This document shows positions 1 through 11,020 of a DNA stretch of 64,000 nucleotides, piece after piece. Below the pieces are notes generated by a model that was given only the letters and a program-made list of their open reading frames with translations, was not told the origin of the DNA and did not search any database. How positions within the stretch are numbered: position 1 is the stretch's first letter; each line of letters starts with the position of its first letter. The DNA lies in the NCBI GenBank assembly GCA_036924285.1, contig JAYKYS010000008.1:23545001-23609000 (forward strand), written 5' to 3'. Source of the DNA: Asterella californica (Eukaryota; Streptophyta; Marchantiopsida; Marchantiales; Aytoniaceae). The position numbers and the translations under genes were made by a program.

Positions 1-2239
1 ATAAAATAATAATAGGTGCAAGTTCACCAACCGTTCCTCCGAAGACACACGGATCGATGAGATGGCACACATGCACATTACATATCTGATAACGTCTTAC
101 TCATCCACGTGTAGATTTCTTAGGTGGACGGTTCTAGCGTATGCACCGTAACACATCATATAAGTAGTCACTAGGCTAGACAAAGTAGTCGTCTTTAATA
201 GTCAAGAATCACACTTTACCATGTTGAGTGCAACAATCGACAATCAAAGATGATGCAATCGCAACGCAGATCGCTATAGTCTTTTCTACACCTAGTATAC
301 ATCCCAAACAATACTGACGTCATCTGCCAACTGTTACTAACAAGATTCGAGACCTATACTAGATATTGTTGTTGGATACAACTTGACAGAAAAACATCAA
401 AGTTTAACACATTGTAGGTTCAGATATAAACTTCAACCTTCTCTCAAACTTACCAATATATATAATCCTAAGATTTCTACTTACATGTCAAATTTTAGTA
501 AGATCTAACGGCTAGATCTCCTTCCACAATTAATACAGTATCATAGAAATTTATACGTACTTCTAATCTCATATTCGAAACGGAAGCTACATCGCTTAAA
601 TGAACCTTCGACTCAGACTTGTTGTGCTAGTAAACCACAAGGTAAACTCAGTGCTCATGAAATTTCAGCAGATTTGGTCGTGCGGATCACCTTTCATAAA
701 TCGTCAAACTTGTTGCTTCATATCGAAAGCTTTTTGCACCTTCCGTCTCCAATTTATCATAACGTTTGATCCGCAAAACATCCGGTGATAAGATTTGAGG
801 TCAGAGCTTCATCAACTTGTAGGTTATGAGCTCATGAAATTTGATTTCAATCTGACGGTGTACTCACTCAATCTCACTAATCTTCCACTTTGTATAGAAG
901 CTATATAGTTCTCTCATTGCACGAACTTCATATGGTCATAACTCATGACCTGGACCTCCAATTCTAGCAAATTTAGACTCAGGTTGCTCCTCCCGTCGAG
1001 AGCTCTCCGCCATGTCCTCAAATCTACCAAATTCTTCTAAAAAGTGTCTCATTTTTTCCTAAGAGCTCTCCTAAATATATGACAACTTATCCATATTTTT
1101 TGATGAATCGATAGGATTTTAAAGAACTCAACCTTGTCCTTTTGCACACCTTGGAGACCTCTAGCAAAAATCAGAGCTTTCTAAGCTCATATAAGCAAGA
1201 CTTTCCACTTCATTATCTTAAAAATTACACAAATGTGCACAAACGTATTTATACACGTCATTTACATACTAATTTTTTGCGGAACAAGACATGTATGCTC
1301 AAACTCTTCAGTTGAGTCATTCAGTTTACACTCTTTATCTTGTCATTAAATCTTGATGTACCGGTTTGTACAAATTTGATGAATTACTCACTTGTATTTT
1401 AATGCTAGCGAGTTCATTAGCTTGTCAAAAGTATAAATTTTATCTTCTTTGTTTACTAATAACTGGTTCTATCTCTCTTTCACTTCAAATAGTTACTGAT
1501 ATTCTTAAATCTCTTGGAATAACCTATTTCTTCAATCCAAAATCAGTATTGATAACAGTTCATACGTTCCTGTTATTAGTAAAATTTCTAATAATATCAA
1601 GTACTCTTCTGATATCAACTTGCTGTTAGCTTTTACCTGTCCCACTCCTGGTTTAGAGTAAGAGAGTCAAGATCAGAGTGAGATATGAGATCTTGTACTT
1701 GAAGATAGGTTATATATTGTATTTTTTCTTTTTCTTTTTCCTGATGGAAGATTGCAGCATGCTTGATTAATTTAATCCCTAACCCTCCCAACGGAAGGGT
1801 TAGAGAGTAAAGTTAACATCTTTAATTTCTTGTAAGTAACAAGATTACCTCATTTATAGTTCATGCGTTACGCTTATAGGTTATTTTTGGAACTTCTCGT
1901 AACACTTGACTTAATTAACTATTAATACTCAATAGTTTTATTTTTTCACATTAGTTTAATCTTGGATTTATAAATACTATGTACATCTTTTGTCTTTTAT
2001 AGTAACACAAGGCAAACAACAGTTCTCTAAGTTATTAGAGCAAGTTTATTTAAACACTAACTTCCCAGCAATGTATCGCAAACAGCAGTAAACCTCTCCT
2101 CTCAGAAAACATATTTTATTCCTCTCATCCCAATATACATATCCTAGAGAAAACAATACACATGGTCATATAACTTGCATCTTAGAATGTTTTCATGATT
2201 CTACAGCTTGCAGGGTTCTTGAGAGCACTTTCACCTCCG

Positions 2240-2570
2240 TAGTAAAATGGAAGAGTAAATATGCAAGGGTTTAATTTATTACTTATCTTTTTTATCAAAA
2301 ACTTAGGTAATAAATTAAAATTATTGTAAATTAATGTATAATAGCTACTGTCCCGGACTTGTAATTTTAGAAGCGCAGTAGCCTACTCATGCCGTGCGGT
2401 TTATGTCCGAGTTTCTCTGTGTTTTCTGGTTTTGGATAACAGTTAATATTCATAAAATATTTTGATTTTTTATTAATTTAATATAGAAATTTTACTTAAC
2501 ACATATATATTTTCCCGATAAGAGCAAAACTTCCCAGAAGTTCATCCTGCATGCATATTCACCCTAGCTT
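2240..2570 (+). repeat. Dispersed ~330-bp noncoding repeat, copy A
   Basis: This stretch aligns by eye with 32,090-32,430 (and its duplicate 48,550-48,890), and its left part with 60,565-60,700. Shared landmarks in order are a pyrimidine/purine hairpin, a block like 'aaatatgcaagggtttaat', a middle block with 'cttgta..gaa.cgc.gcagt', an AT-rich tract, and 'cccagaagttcat'. The copies are strongly diverged. The family is not one I can name. Confidence 0.4.
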
Positions 2571-2924
2571 TATTCATCTACACACCGTTCAAATTTTAAG
2601 AACCTGACATGAATATGCAAGCGTTAATTTACTACCAAATCCGTCTAAAAGAAAAAGATTTGATGATGAATTAATTATCTAAGTAAATGAAAAGTGTTAA
2701 TTAGGTGAAAGCTATTGGTTTTATGTATTTCTACTAGTTTTGACGATACAAGTCTTGTGAGTAACACCTACTCTATGCATGCAACAGAGCACCTTCTCTA
2801 TAACAAATCACTAATTAAAGCAAGTTTGAATAATTACAGTTTAGTTTGAGAAAGCTTTTCATTATTCAATCATTTCAAATTCTTTTAACTTTTCATTTTC
2901 AATCCTGATTTCTTTATCTTTTTT

Positions 2925-3090
2925 ATGTTTTTTTTACCGTGAAACTTCTACTCTTACATGGACTACACGAACCGTTACAATACTCGGCTCGCGAGTACCG
3001 GCGTCGTCCATGAGAACCAGGAAGTATGGGTTCCCCCGACACTAGATCTCACAAGCAAACCCCAGCCACCGGGGTTAGATTGCAGACCTT
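2925..3090 (+). repeat. Diverged repeat pair, copy 1
   Basis: A T-rich run followed by 'gaaacttctactcttaca', a GC-rich block and 'ccatgagaaccaggaag' matches the order of sequence at 4205-4370 ('tttgctcttacacgggtt' to 'ccatgagagccaaaagtt'). The arrangement suggests two old copies of one element. No coding content or clear termini were seen. Confidence 0.35.
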
Positions 3091-4204
3091 TTCAATCATG
3101 ATTGAATCACGACAGTGATATTGTACTTCAACCGACAACTCCTATTTTGAGCCAAGACTTCAGGCTTTCGTAAATTCAATCAAGATCATCCGGTAGTATC
3201 TTTGTAGAGCGAATATCAATCGGGGCTTCTCGATGTTTTTCTTACACCTGAAAATGATTAATAATCTAAATGAAAAATACACCAGTTCTCATTGAACATT
3301 AGGTCTAGAATCTTGCATCCCTTTTTGCAAACAAGCTCATACCTAACCGCACTCAAGCAGAACTTTTCGATGGACTCAACCGTTCATATGATCAGTCTCC
3401 AAAGGGTAAATGAGAATCATGGCAAATTACTGTAATTACGTTAAGTTAAACTTTATAGAATGACGTTATAAGAAAATCGAGTAGGATGACTCGGATGAGT
3501 TTTAGGCTATTAGCCATCGAAAGCACATCTAAATCAATTATCTCTTTAAAAGCTTTTACGAACAACGTGCATCCATAAAACTCGATAGTGGTAGGGTACT
3601 CCATGCCTGTGCTAATATTCAGGCGATTAAAAAGTAAAAACATTTTTAGGTGATGTGTCCAGGACCATACGAGATAACACAGTACGATGAAAATGTTTTA
3701 GCGAAACGGTTACAGTGTCAGTTTTAAAGATGATTCCTTATATATATAATATAAGTATGAGGATGTGAATTCAAATAACCATACTAAACTAAATATGCTT
3801 AATTAGATATCGGAATTCTTAACCGTTCTATTATTTTTACGATAAGCTAATAGAAGATACACAAGTTAATTAATACTATAGCAACGTCTCATAACATTCT
3901 ACCTTTTAAGTTAATATGTGATTTCACTCCGTAGCTTTAAAAAGAGAGAGGGTTATGCCTCATGACCTTAGAACACTCCAACACCTCTCAACAAGACAAT
4001 CTCCAATCCCCGAAACATAAGCTCTTCACAAAATTTACTATATTCATAAGTCTTTTACAGAATCTGGTGGACCTATGATGAACCTTGATTGTGAATATTG
4101 TGTACAATATTATCTTGGTATTGCAAATGTTGAGAGGAGGGATGCACAATCTACAATTCTTAATCTTTGTGTATAACTTGTACTTAACTTTTAATAAATT
4201 TTTT

Positions 4205-4370
4205 GGTTTTATTTTCTTTTTTAGAGTTGTTTTCTCCGTAAATTTTTTTGCTCTTACACGGGTTACACCACCCCCTCAGTACTCCGCTCATACCCGGATC
4301 GCCCATGAGAGCCAAAAGTTCGGGGTCTTCCCTCGACCTCCTGTATACAAGTATAATAACTTCTAATTAT
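4205..4370 (+). repeat. Diverged repeat pair, copy 2
   Basis: Partner of 2925-3090, with the same order of T-rich tract, 'ctcttacacgggttacac', GC-rich block and 'cccatgagagccaaaagt'. The short open frames across it are probably chance. Confidence 0.35.
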
Positions 4371-4618
4371 TATACTAGGAGAACCAAAATAAAGATCGAT
4401 ACTAGTTTACATCGATATTTGGAACTAAAGGTTGTAAAGACTAGTATGGTTCAAGAAGTTGAGAAAGAGAGTATGCTATGCCAATATGTTATATAAAACT
4501 TTTATAGCCATATCTACAAGAGTTTGAGTATAGAGAGCTTTTTGTTGCTAAAATCTGCAAATAATTTTGATTATGCTGGTTATAATAGTAAGAACCTTTG
4601 TTGACATAGCAGAGTTCT

Positions 4619-4656
4619 AAATTCATAGTAGGAAATTCATTTCCTACTATGAATTT
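4619..4656. repeat. Perfect 17-bp inverted repeat (hairpin)
   Basis: The arms 4619-4635 and 4640-4656 are exact reverse complements around a 4-nt loop (ttca). They sit in unremarkable AT-rich intergenic DNA. This could be a tiny fold-back element or the relic of a local inverted duplication. No target-site repeat was seen at its edges. Confidence 0.85.
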
Positions 4657-5172
4657 CCCCAGCAGATAGTACTAAGTTGTGTCCAGATTATAAACAATTG
4701 AAATTTAATATGCGGCTGTCATACCATATAAATCAAGTTTGATGTATTCAATATTTCAGCGTTTTCTTCTATAAGACAAACCATAAGATATAATTCTGAA
4801 GCCCCATATACTTCAATATCAAATGTACAAAGTTACTATTAATATCAACGATAACTTCATAGATCACTATCAAGTATTTACTTCACCACAAGGTAGACAT
4901 ACATCACTATCACGTCTTTAGGGTTAGGGATACAAATCCTTCATCATGATCACAAGCTAACTTCAATGAATAGATAACTATCAAGTAGTTAGTTAGGGTT
5001 AGGAGCACTTCATCACATTGTCGTGATGATTTCAGAAATGCATAGAGTCAAAATATATGATTTTGAAATCTCTCACGACCAGTACGTACTAGTTGCGCGC
5101 GGGGGAGTCCAGCGGCGCCCAACTCCTGTCATAATCGGCCAAGCAATAGTATCTCGAGACCTCCGTACAAGT

Positions 5173-5322
5173 AAGGCTAGCTGGATTTGAGATGCAAATT
5201 TCCGGTTCCGAGTTGTTGCCACTTTTCCGGCACTATGACATTGTTGGAACTTAAGGCTAGCTGGATTTGAGAAGCAAATTTCCGGTTTCGAGTTGTTGCC
5301 GCTTTCCCGGCATTATGACATT
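5173..5322 (+). repeat. Two-copy 80-bp tandem repeat
   Basis: Both units begin 'aaggctagctggatttgaga' (5173 and 5253) and share 'caaatttccggtt.cgagtt' and 'ccggca.tatgacatt'. Only a few substitutions separate them. The second unit stops about 10 bp short of a full period. This lies about 0.9 kb upstream of the gene at 6269. Confidence 0.85.
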
Positions 5323-5886
5323 TATCAAATTGCAACTGGGTTAGAAGACGCGGTCACCGTGGGCTCCTTTCACATATGCAAGAATGTAAATCTGCGTTAG
5401 GAGAGTGCAAAATATATGCAAAATATTTTCCCGGAGTATTTCTCCTAATTAACCACGTACGAGCCACGGTCATATATACATATGTTGTATTTTTTGTCTG
5501 CTCAATTTCTTATAAAGGGAAAAGATGTCTCTAAACTCATACAGAGGTTAGATGATTCGTTTTCTGGCTTAAAAGTTTATTAAATTTAGTAAATTTTTGA
5601 AGTCGACCTACAGCAACTAGTTAAACCCCCGAGTATGAATTTGAGGGTTTGGATCAAAAGGCTCCAGGATTCACGGTTCAAGATGGAGTTTAATTATTTA
5701 ACATTAGGAAATGATAAGTTATTTATTCGATGATTATGAAAGTGCAAGGAAGTACGAAACCATTACAAAATTAAATTAGAAGTACACGGTTCTAACTTCT
5801 AAGAATCACGCCGCTCTTCTAAGAACCACGCGGAAAGAGCAGAGCGTCTGGAAGACCATTTTACCGTTATAGATCTCCCGGTAACA

Positions 5887-5895
5887 TATATATTT
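5887..5895 (+). promoter_or_regulatory. Candidate TATA box of the 6269 gene
   Basis: 'tatatattt' lies about 380 bp upstream of the start codon. A transcription start about 30 bp downstream would leave a 5' leader of roughly 350 nt. This is inferred from the motif alone and other AT-rich stretches could serve. Confidence 0.3.
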
Positions 5896-6268
5896 AACGT
5901 CCGTTTGGGAAAAACGGGTTCAGCTGATTGGAAGATTCAGGAATCTATTCCCGGACCGCACTGCCGACCACCCGAAGTTTATAAACATCGTTATCAATTG
6001 GTACTACAGCTTCAGTGGAGTTGTTGTGGCACTGCCGGCTGGTGACAGCTCTTCCGAAATGGACCATACCTTCTGATTCAGAGTCCTTTACAAGACTTAG
6101 TATTGTGTTGTTCGACTCGGTCTTGTTTGCTTACCCGATGGTTTGAGAGTTGTGGAGGCAAGAGGATAAGTCTGGCAGTAGGCATCACCTGGCGGTGATC
6201 GATCGCGAGAAACGCTAGCAAGTATCGTGATCGAGAAGCGCTCGCAAGTGTCGGGATAGGAAGGGAAT

Positions 6269-7583
6269 ATGGCAGCTTCCAAATTGAGAGCATTGTGCTG
6301 CTTTCGTCCATGTTGTGTGAAGTTGTCTGCAACCGATTCAGACGATGATGAATATCAGAGTGTGGACTCGGAACCTTATAGTCCCCACAATTCCGGCTAT
6401 CTTAGGAATGTGGTAGGCGTTGGAGAACGTTTGGGGAAGATAGACGAAGGATCCGGAGAAGCACTTGGATGCCCACACTCTTCACCGAGTGTACATGGTG
6501 GAGGAGAAGTTTCCTACTGCAAGACTGAACTAGTCCCTTCTCCAGCAGCACAAACGCAATCTGTGCTCAGCCCCCAGAGAGAACCCGAGGGTGTCACTGA
6601 GATATCGCCTCAGTCGCCGAAGACGAGTGGCTTGAGCTCTCGTCACAGTAGTGACTGCGTATCTCTTGCCGAGACAGAAGGGACTCAAAATGCTGGTTCC
6701 GCTATGAACCCCATTGAGAGCTCCAAATCTCCGATCAGAAGTTGTGGTCTACGAGAGCGCAATCCAAGTTTTCGATGGGAGCATGATGACGAGGAGCCTT
6801 ATCAAAGGAACAAAGCCATTGAGTTTGGCGGAATTCGTTCAGGCAGGTCTACTGTTCCAAAGAGTTCAATTATTGCCCACGGCCAGCACAATGTGTACAT
6901 GAGCGCTGGTGGAGGAGTGGAAATAAACCGAGGATGTGAAAATCTAGGATGGTATATTCACGTGAGTGAAACGCGTCAGTGTATGGTGGATCATCATCAG
7001 TTACGACGTATAATGGATGAGCTCCCGTATTGGAGTATGCAAGTCCCTGGCACTATAATCGTCAGGTATACACATACCAGCGGCATGACCGTATATCTAC
7101 CGTGGCCTGACCTCGGGACAGGTTCCAAACACGAGATTGAAGACTTCGTCGATACCGTCAACATGATTGAAAGGAGGATGGTTTTTTACTACCTTTTCAT
7201 GGAGTAAGTTCCTGATGTTAGTGAACTGCAAGGCAGCCGTTCTGAAGTCTTCCTACTAGTACTAGCTTGTTGTGATTCTCTTTAGAACTGTATAAGGTCT
7301 GATTTTCTCTCATGAAACAGTTATGGAAAGCTATATATTGATTTCACCTTATTCATGCAGGCACCCTCATGATCAGATCTTCTTGTCTCGAGCTCCCTTT
7401 GTTCCTCCACCCTCTCCTGGACCCAAGTCCAATGGCTGTGTTCCTCCTCCGGATCCCTCTCCTGCACCCAAGTCCAGTGTACATAAAACTGTACATAAGC
7501 GATACTCTTCATGGGGGGGGGAGCTAATGCAGTGGGCGGATAAAGGTGATGAAGGCGACGGCAATCCTGGTGCAACTCTGTAG
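6269..7583 (+). CDS. Unknown protein, two exons, 385 aa
   Basis: The function is not recognised. Exon 1 is 6269-7203 and exon 2 is 7361-7583. The intron starts with a textbook donor (gtaagt at 7204) and ends in 'catgcag' at 7360; without splicing the frame stops at 7205-7207. The start has a good context (aatATGG) and an in-frame TAG lies 12 nt upstream at 6257-6259. The protein has a Cys-rich N-terminus (C10, C11, C15, C16) that could be lipidated. An acidic patch follows (24-35), then a long Ser/Pro-rich, probably disordered stretch to about 170. An aromatic-rich region that looks folded (about 217-312) includes 'CENLGWYIHV', 'LPYWSMQVPG' and 'VYLPWPDL'. Exon 2 adds a Pro-rich tail with two related blocks (VPPPSPGPKS, PPPDPSPAPKS) and ends 'GDGNPGATL'. 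No signal peptide or membrane span was seen. Length and codon pattern make it a convincing gene, but the exact splice is predicted, not shown. Confidence 0.7.
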
Positions 7584-9757
7584 GAGGACTCTTCCGTATA
7601 CAGCGCATGAGTTTCATGGACGGTGGCATTGGAGATCGTCCATGTAAGTCAAGCAGTCATCCAACACATTCCCACGAAGTTGGATATCGATGCTGCGAAA
7701 GGTCAAGGCACTAAGTCTTGCATTATAGCTGATTTTCCATTATATCGTGAAGGTTGCATCAGGCTTAATTCTACCGTCGAGTAACTGCGGAAGTGAGTAA
7801 TTTGTTTTTGGCCGAACTACTCCTGGAGTATTCCTTTAAGTGACGAGAGACTTGTCCTTGTCCCTTCAACTGCTTGAGCCCTGTTGTGGCTCGCTGTGTT
7901 GTACGATGGTGCCTGCTCAACTTGCTATATGATCCACGGGGTTCATTTCTGGAGTGTTATATTACCTCTGTCTGTGAATATAACTCTCTGTCTGTGACTA
8001 AGTTCTTGCTTCGAACGATCGATCGCGAATTGCAATTATATCGTATGCATGGACGAATATATGCTATTACCGGAACTCTTCCGGTCTATTCTTTCTTTTC
8101 ATTTCTGGCACACGTTCTTTTTCAACGGCAATTCTCTTTCCTTTGCGTTCAACAATTCACTGACAGTCCGTTCTGAACTGCTAGAACTGTTTACTTGCTG
8201 TGGACTTACTGTACATGTACACATCCTCGAAACAGAACACCGTGAAAATTAGTTGGTGCGTATGCATGCATATACTAGTCTTAAGCACTGACCAGGTCTC
8301 AACTGCATGAGTGATCAATAACAGTTTGTTCAGAATAATTAGCCTCATTCCTCCGCATTGCAAATGAAGACAATGTCGTGATTGTATTTCCGTGGATATT
8401 CTTACAATATTGTATTTGTAGGAAATATAACTTTAGTTTGTATTACTAGCTAGGGTAGTAGTGCGTCTCAAGCTTCACCCTGTAACGTGGTGCCGTCTCT
8501 CCCGTAGAGGATTTTCTGAAGTTTTCGATCATGTAAACAGAACGTGGTATCTCTGGAGGTACCTGTAACGATGTTTCGGAATGGACGTAACGTACCAGTC
8601 TGTTGCTGTAATCCTCCTTTTCTCACAGCCCGTAGGAAATTTTTCAATCGGACGTGCGTGCAGGTTCTCCGAGCTCTGACACTTTGAGGCTATGGTCTAA
8701 ACTTTAATCCCGTTTCCAGTTTTACGGGCTGAGGTCTATTATATTAGACATACTCCCTTCTGGGTTCATACTAAGGTTGCGTTACCCTAACGATAGTCTG
8801 CAGCAGGTTATATTGTTATAACTAGTGTGCGAGTACAGGAACTACTGAATCGTGCTGTGATCATTGTGTCGTTATTGGGTAACAAGACTCACATGCGAAC
8901 CTTGCATGTCTTGCATCCATGTTTGCATCCGATTCGGTTGTTGCTTATATAGTTATATGCTTTGCTTCATTACTTCTTGTGTCGTATCGAAGAAACTCGG
9001 ACTCGAGCTCGAGTGTGTAGGAAAACTAATACAATTCAGTAACCAATTGCAAGCTTGGAAAGTCAGGAGAGAGTAACGAAATTAAAGCAGAAAAGGTAAG
9101 CTTTTTCTGCTTTATTTTCTAGTGGATCAAACTAGCCTGCTGCCGCATACTCCAATTAGACTGGTGATCAATTTTAAACAGCAGTAGCACACTAACTTAT
9201 TTAAGTTAGTATATAGCATAGAACACTATTCATGATCAGGCTTTCCATCTATACGCGTGGACCAAAGAGATCGAAGGAGAAAATGTATGATCATGGTGGA
9301 CAAGCCTGTTTTACCGTTTTCCTCCAAACGTATAAAAGATGCAGTTTATCGGGGGGCAGTAGCAAATCACGATTATAGTGACTGTTAATCGGATACGATG
9401 GTAGACTGTCTACTACTCTGTGATGTATTCTTAGATGCAGTGTTTCTCTTGATATACATGTACAGCGCAGTTATGATATGATATATACAGACATATCACC
9501 CTTCTGTTATATTCACAGGAAAGGGAGACGAGATTGGGGGTTCAACCCCGGCCCGATTGATTTTCTACTCTCGGGTGGTGAAAACCCCGGCCTGCCGTTC
9601 CTCATGGGCGACGCGCGTACTTCAGGGAATGGTGTAACTGTGTCCATAGCTCTACGTCGACAATTTTACAGCGCTTAAAATGAAATTAAGAAAATCATGC
9701 AAAGGTTTGTTATAACAAGACGTGAATAGTAAAAGAAAAGGGTAATACAGTTTAGAA
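7584..9757. other. 3' flank and intergenic DNA, nothing recognised
   Basis: The first few hundred bases are probably the 3' untranslated region of the 6269 gene. Short open frames at 7.9-8.3, 8.9 and 9.5 kb have no recognisable content. A GC-rich patch at 9520-9620 repeats 'aaccccggcc' twice, without a tRNA fold. Confidence 0.4.
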
Positions 9758-10260
9758 TACTTGCAGGTTTAGGGTTTAGATCTCGATCATAAGAAGGATA
9801 CTAGTTAGGGTTCGTGGGTGCAAGGTTTATATTACCCGCAGGTTTAGGGTTTAGGGGTGCAAAGTTCTAGAGATCGTAAATAGGGTTCAGGGATGCAAGC
9901 TAAGGTTTATAATACTCGCAGGCTTGGGGTTTAGGGGTGCAAAGTTCTAGAGATCGTAAATAGGGTAAGGTTTATAATACTCGCAGCCTTGGGGTTTAGA
10001 GATCATAAACTTGTAGGGTTTAGGGGTGCAAAGTAAGGTTTAAAGAGGGCATGGTTTATGACATCAGCAGGATTAATAGGGTTTAGTGGCGCAAAGTTCT
10101 AGAGATCATAAGATAGGGTTGAGGCTACAGTTATAATACCCCCATGTTTAGGGTTTAGAGATCATGTAAGTTAAGTTAATCATGTAGGTTTAGATGTGAA
10201 AAGCAAGGTTTAGAGGTTTATGGTTTATAATACATGCAGGTTCAGGGTTTATAGGTAAAG

Positions 10261-10295
10261 AGTAGGGTTACTGGTGCAAAGCCAGTAACCCTACT
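10261..10295. repeat. Perfect 14-bp hairpin inside telomere-like array
   Basis: Arms 10,261-10,274 (agtagggttactgg) and 10,282-10,295 are exact reverse complements with a 7-nt loop. I noticed no other place in the array where the G-rich strand switches to the CCCTA strand. Confidence 0.85.
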
Positions 10296-10377
10296 GATTT
10301 GCGCAAAGTTTATAATACCGGCTAGCCGATTTAGGTTTTAGGAGTGCATGGTAAGGTTTAGAGACGGTTACAATACT

Positions 10378-10761
10378 GTTAGACGTCTTTCTGCGAGAGT
10401 GGTAAAGCCTACCATGAGAGGCACTAGGGGTACCACTTTCTCTTTCTTTCTGCATCATGTTTTTCAAGCAGCGGGTTTTCATTGCTCTACAGAGAGCTTT
10501 AACAGGCGCCATTCACAGGAGAGCAATCGCAGTAGGTGATGCCTCTTCAGGTGCACCTGTTGTAGGTAGAGGTACTGACTTTTTGATCTCTGACATTATA
10601 GGTGCTACTGCCGATTTTAGAGCTACTGATAGGGGGGCTTAGCCCCGGTGTTCTCTCTTCAGGGTGGTTATTGCTTGGCCCTTCGGGTCCTTCTTTTCCT
10701 TGTAAGGCTTGATGGGGTCTTCCCATCCGTTGGCTATTCATTGGGTCGCGTTTTTCTCTCT
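10378..10761. mobile_element. 384-bp organelle-like insert with 10-bp flanking repeats
   Basis: The telomere-like array is broken by about 384 bp of clearly different, more GC-rich sequence. Examples are 'ggggggcttagccccgg', 'ttggcccttcgggtcc' and 'gatggggtcttcccatcc'. The same 10 bp, 'ttacaatact', stands at both edges (10,368-10,377 and 10,762-10,771). It is also part of the array's own unit, so it may be a target duplication or just the repeat resuming. The style resembles plant mitochondrial noncoding DNA, so a nuclear mitochondrial insert is my best guess. This rests on composition and motif feel, not on a match. Confidence 0.45.
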
Positions 10762-11020
10762 TTACAATACTTGCAGGATTAGGGTTTAAAGATCAAAAGT
10801 AGGGTTTAGAGGTGCGAAGTTTATAATACCAGCCATCTGGTTTAGGTTTCAAGGGTGCAAAGTAAGGTTTAGAGAGGGTATGTTCTACAATACCGGAAGG
10901 ATTTAATTTAGGGTTTAGACATTATAAGCAGGGTTTAGGGGTTCAATGTTGTAGAGATCATAACTAGGGTTTACGGGTGCAAAGTAGAGTTTAGGGACGT
11001 TAATAGGGTTTAGAGCTCGA

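Larger units (their letters stand above)
1..5100. other. AT-rich intergenic DNA, no gene recognised
   Basis: No open frame here has the length, codon pattern or domain content of a gene. The longest frames are under 100 codons and look random. The stretch holds diverged repeats (listed separately), a hairpin at 4619-4656, and around 4850-5030 two loose copies of a roughly 110-bp unit containing 'ttagggttagg'. Confidence 0.5.
9758..11020 (+). repeat. Telomere-like minisatellite (degenerate TTTAGGG)
   Basis: Dozens of 'tagggttt' and 'ggtttaggg' motifs occur on the plus strand, matching the plant telomere heptamer TTTAGGG. They are embedded in longer units of roughly 60-90 bp. Recurrent pieces are 'tttataatactcgcagg', 'tttaggggtgcaaag' and 'ttctagagatcgtaaatag'. 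The array is therefore a minisatellite that has absorbed telomere-like heptamers, not a clean telomere tract. It is interrupted at 10,378-10,761 by a foreign-looking insert. It may be an old interstitial telomere or a subtelomeric satellite. Confidence 0.8.

Noticed and set aside
7321..7629. Minus-strand frame with repeated 'DLGAGEG/HWTWVQER' opposite exon 2
   Set aside because: It is the antisense of the Pro-rich tail of the gene at 6269 and has no independent support.
9520..9620. 'gggggttcaaccccgg' looks like the T-arm of a tRNA
   Set aside because: No acceptor, D or anticodon arms can be placed around it, and the phrase 'aaccccggcc' repeats a few bases later.
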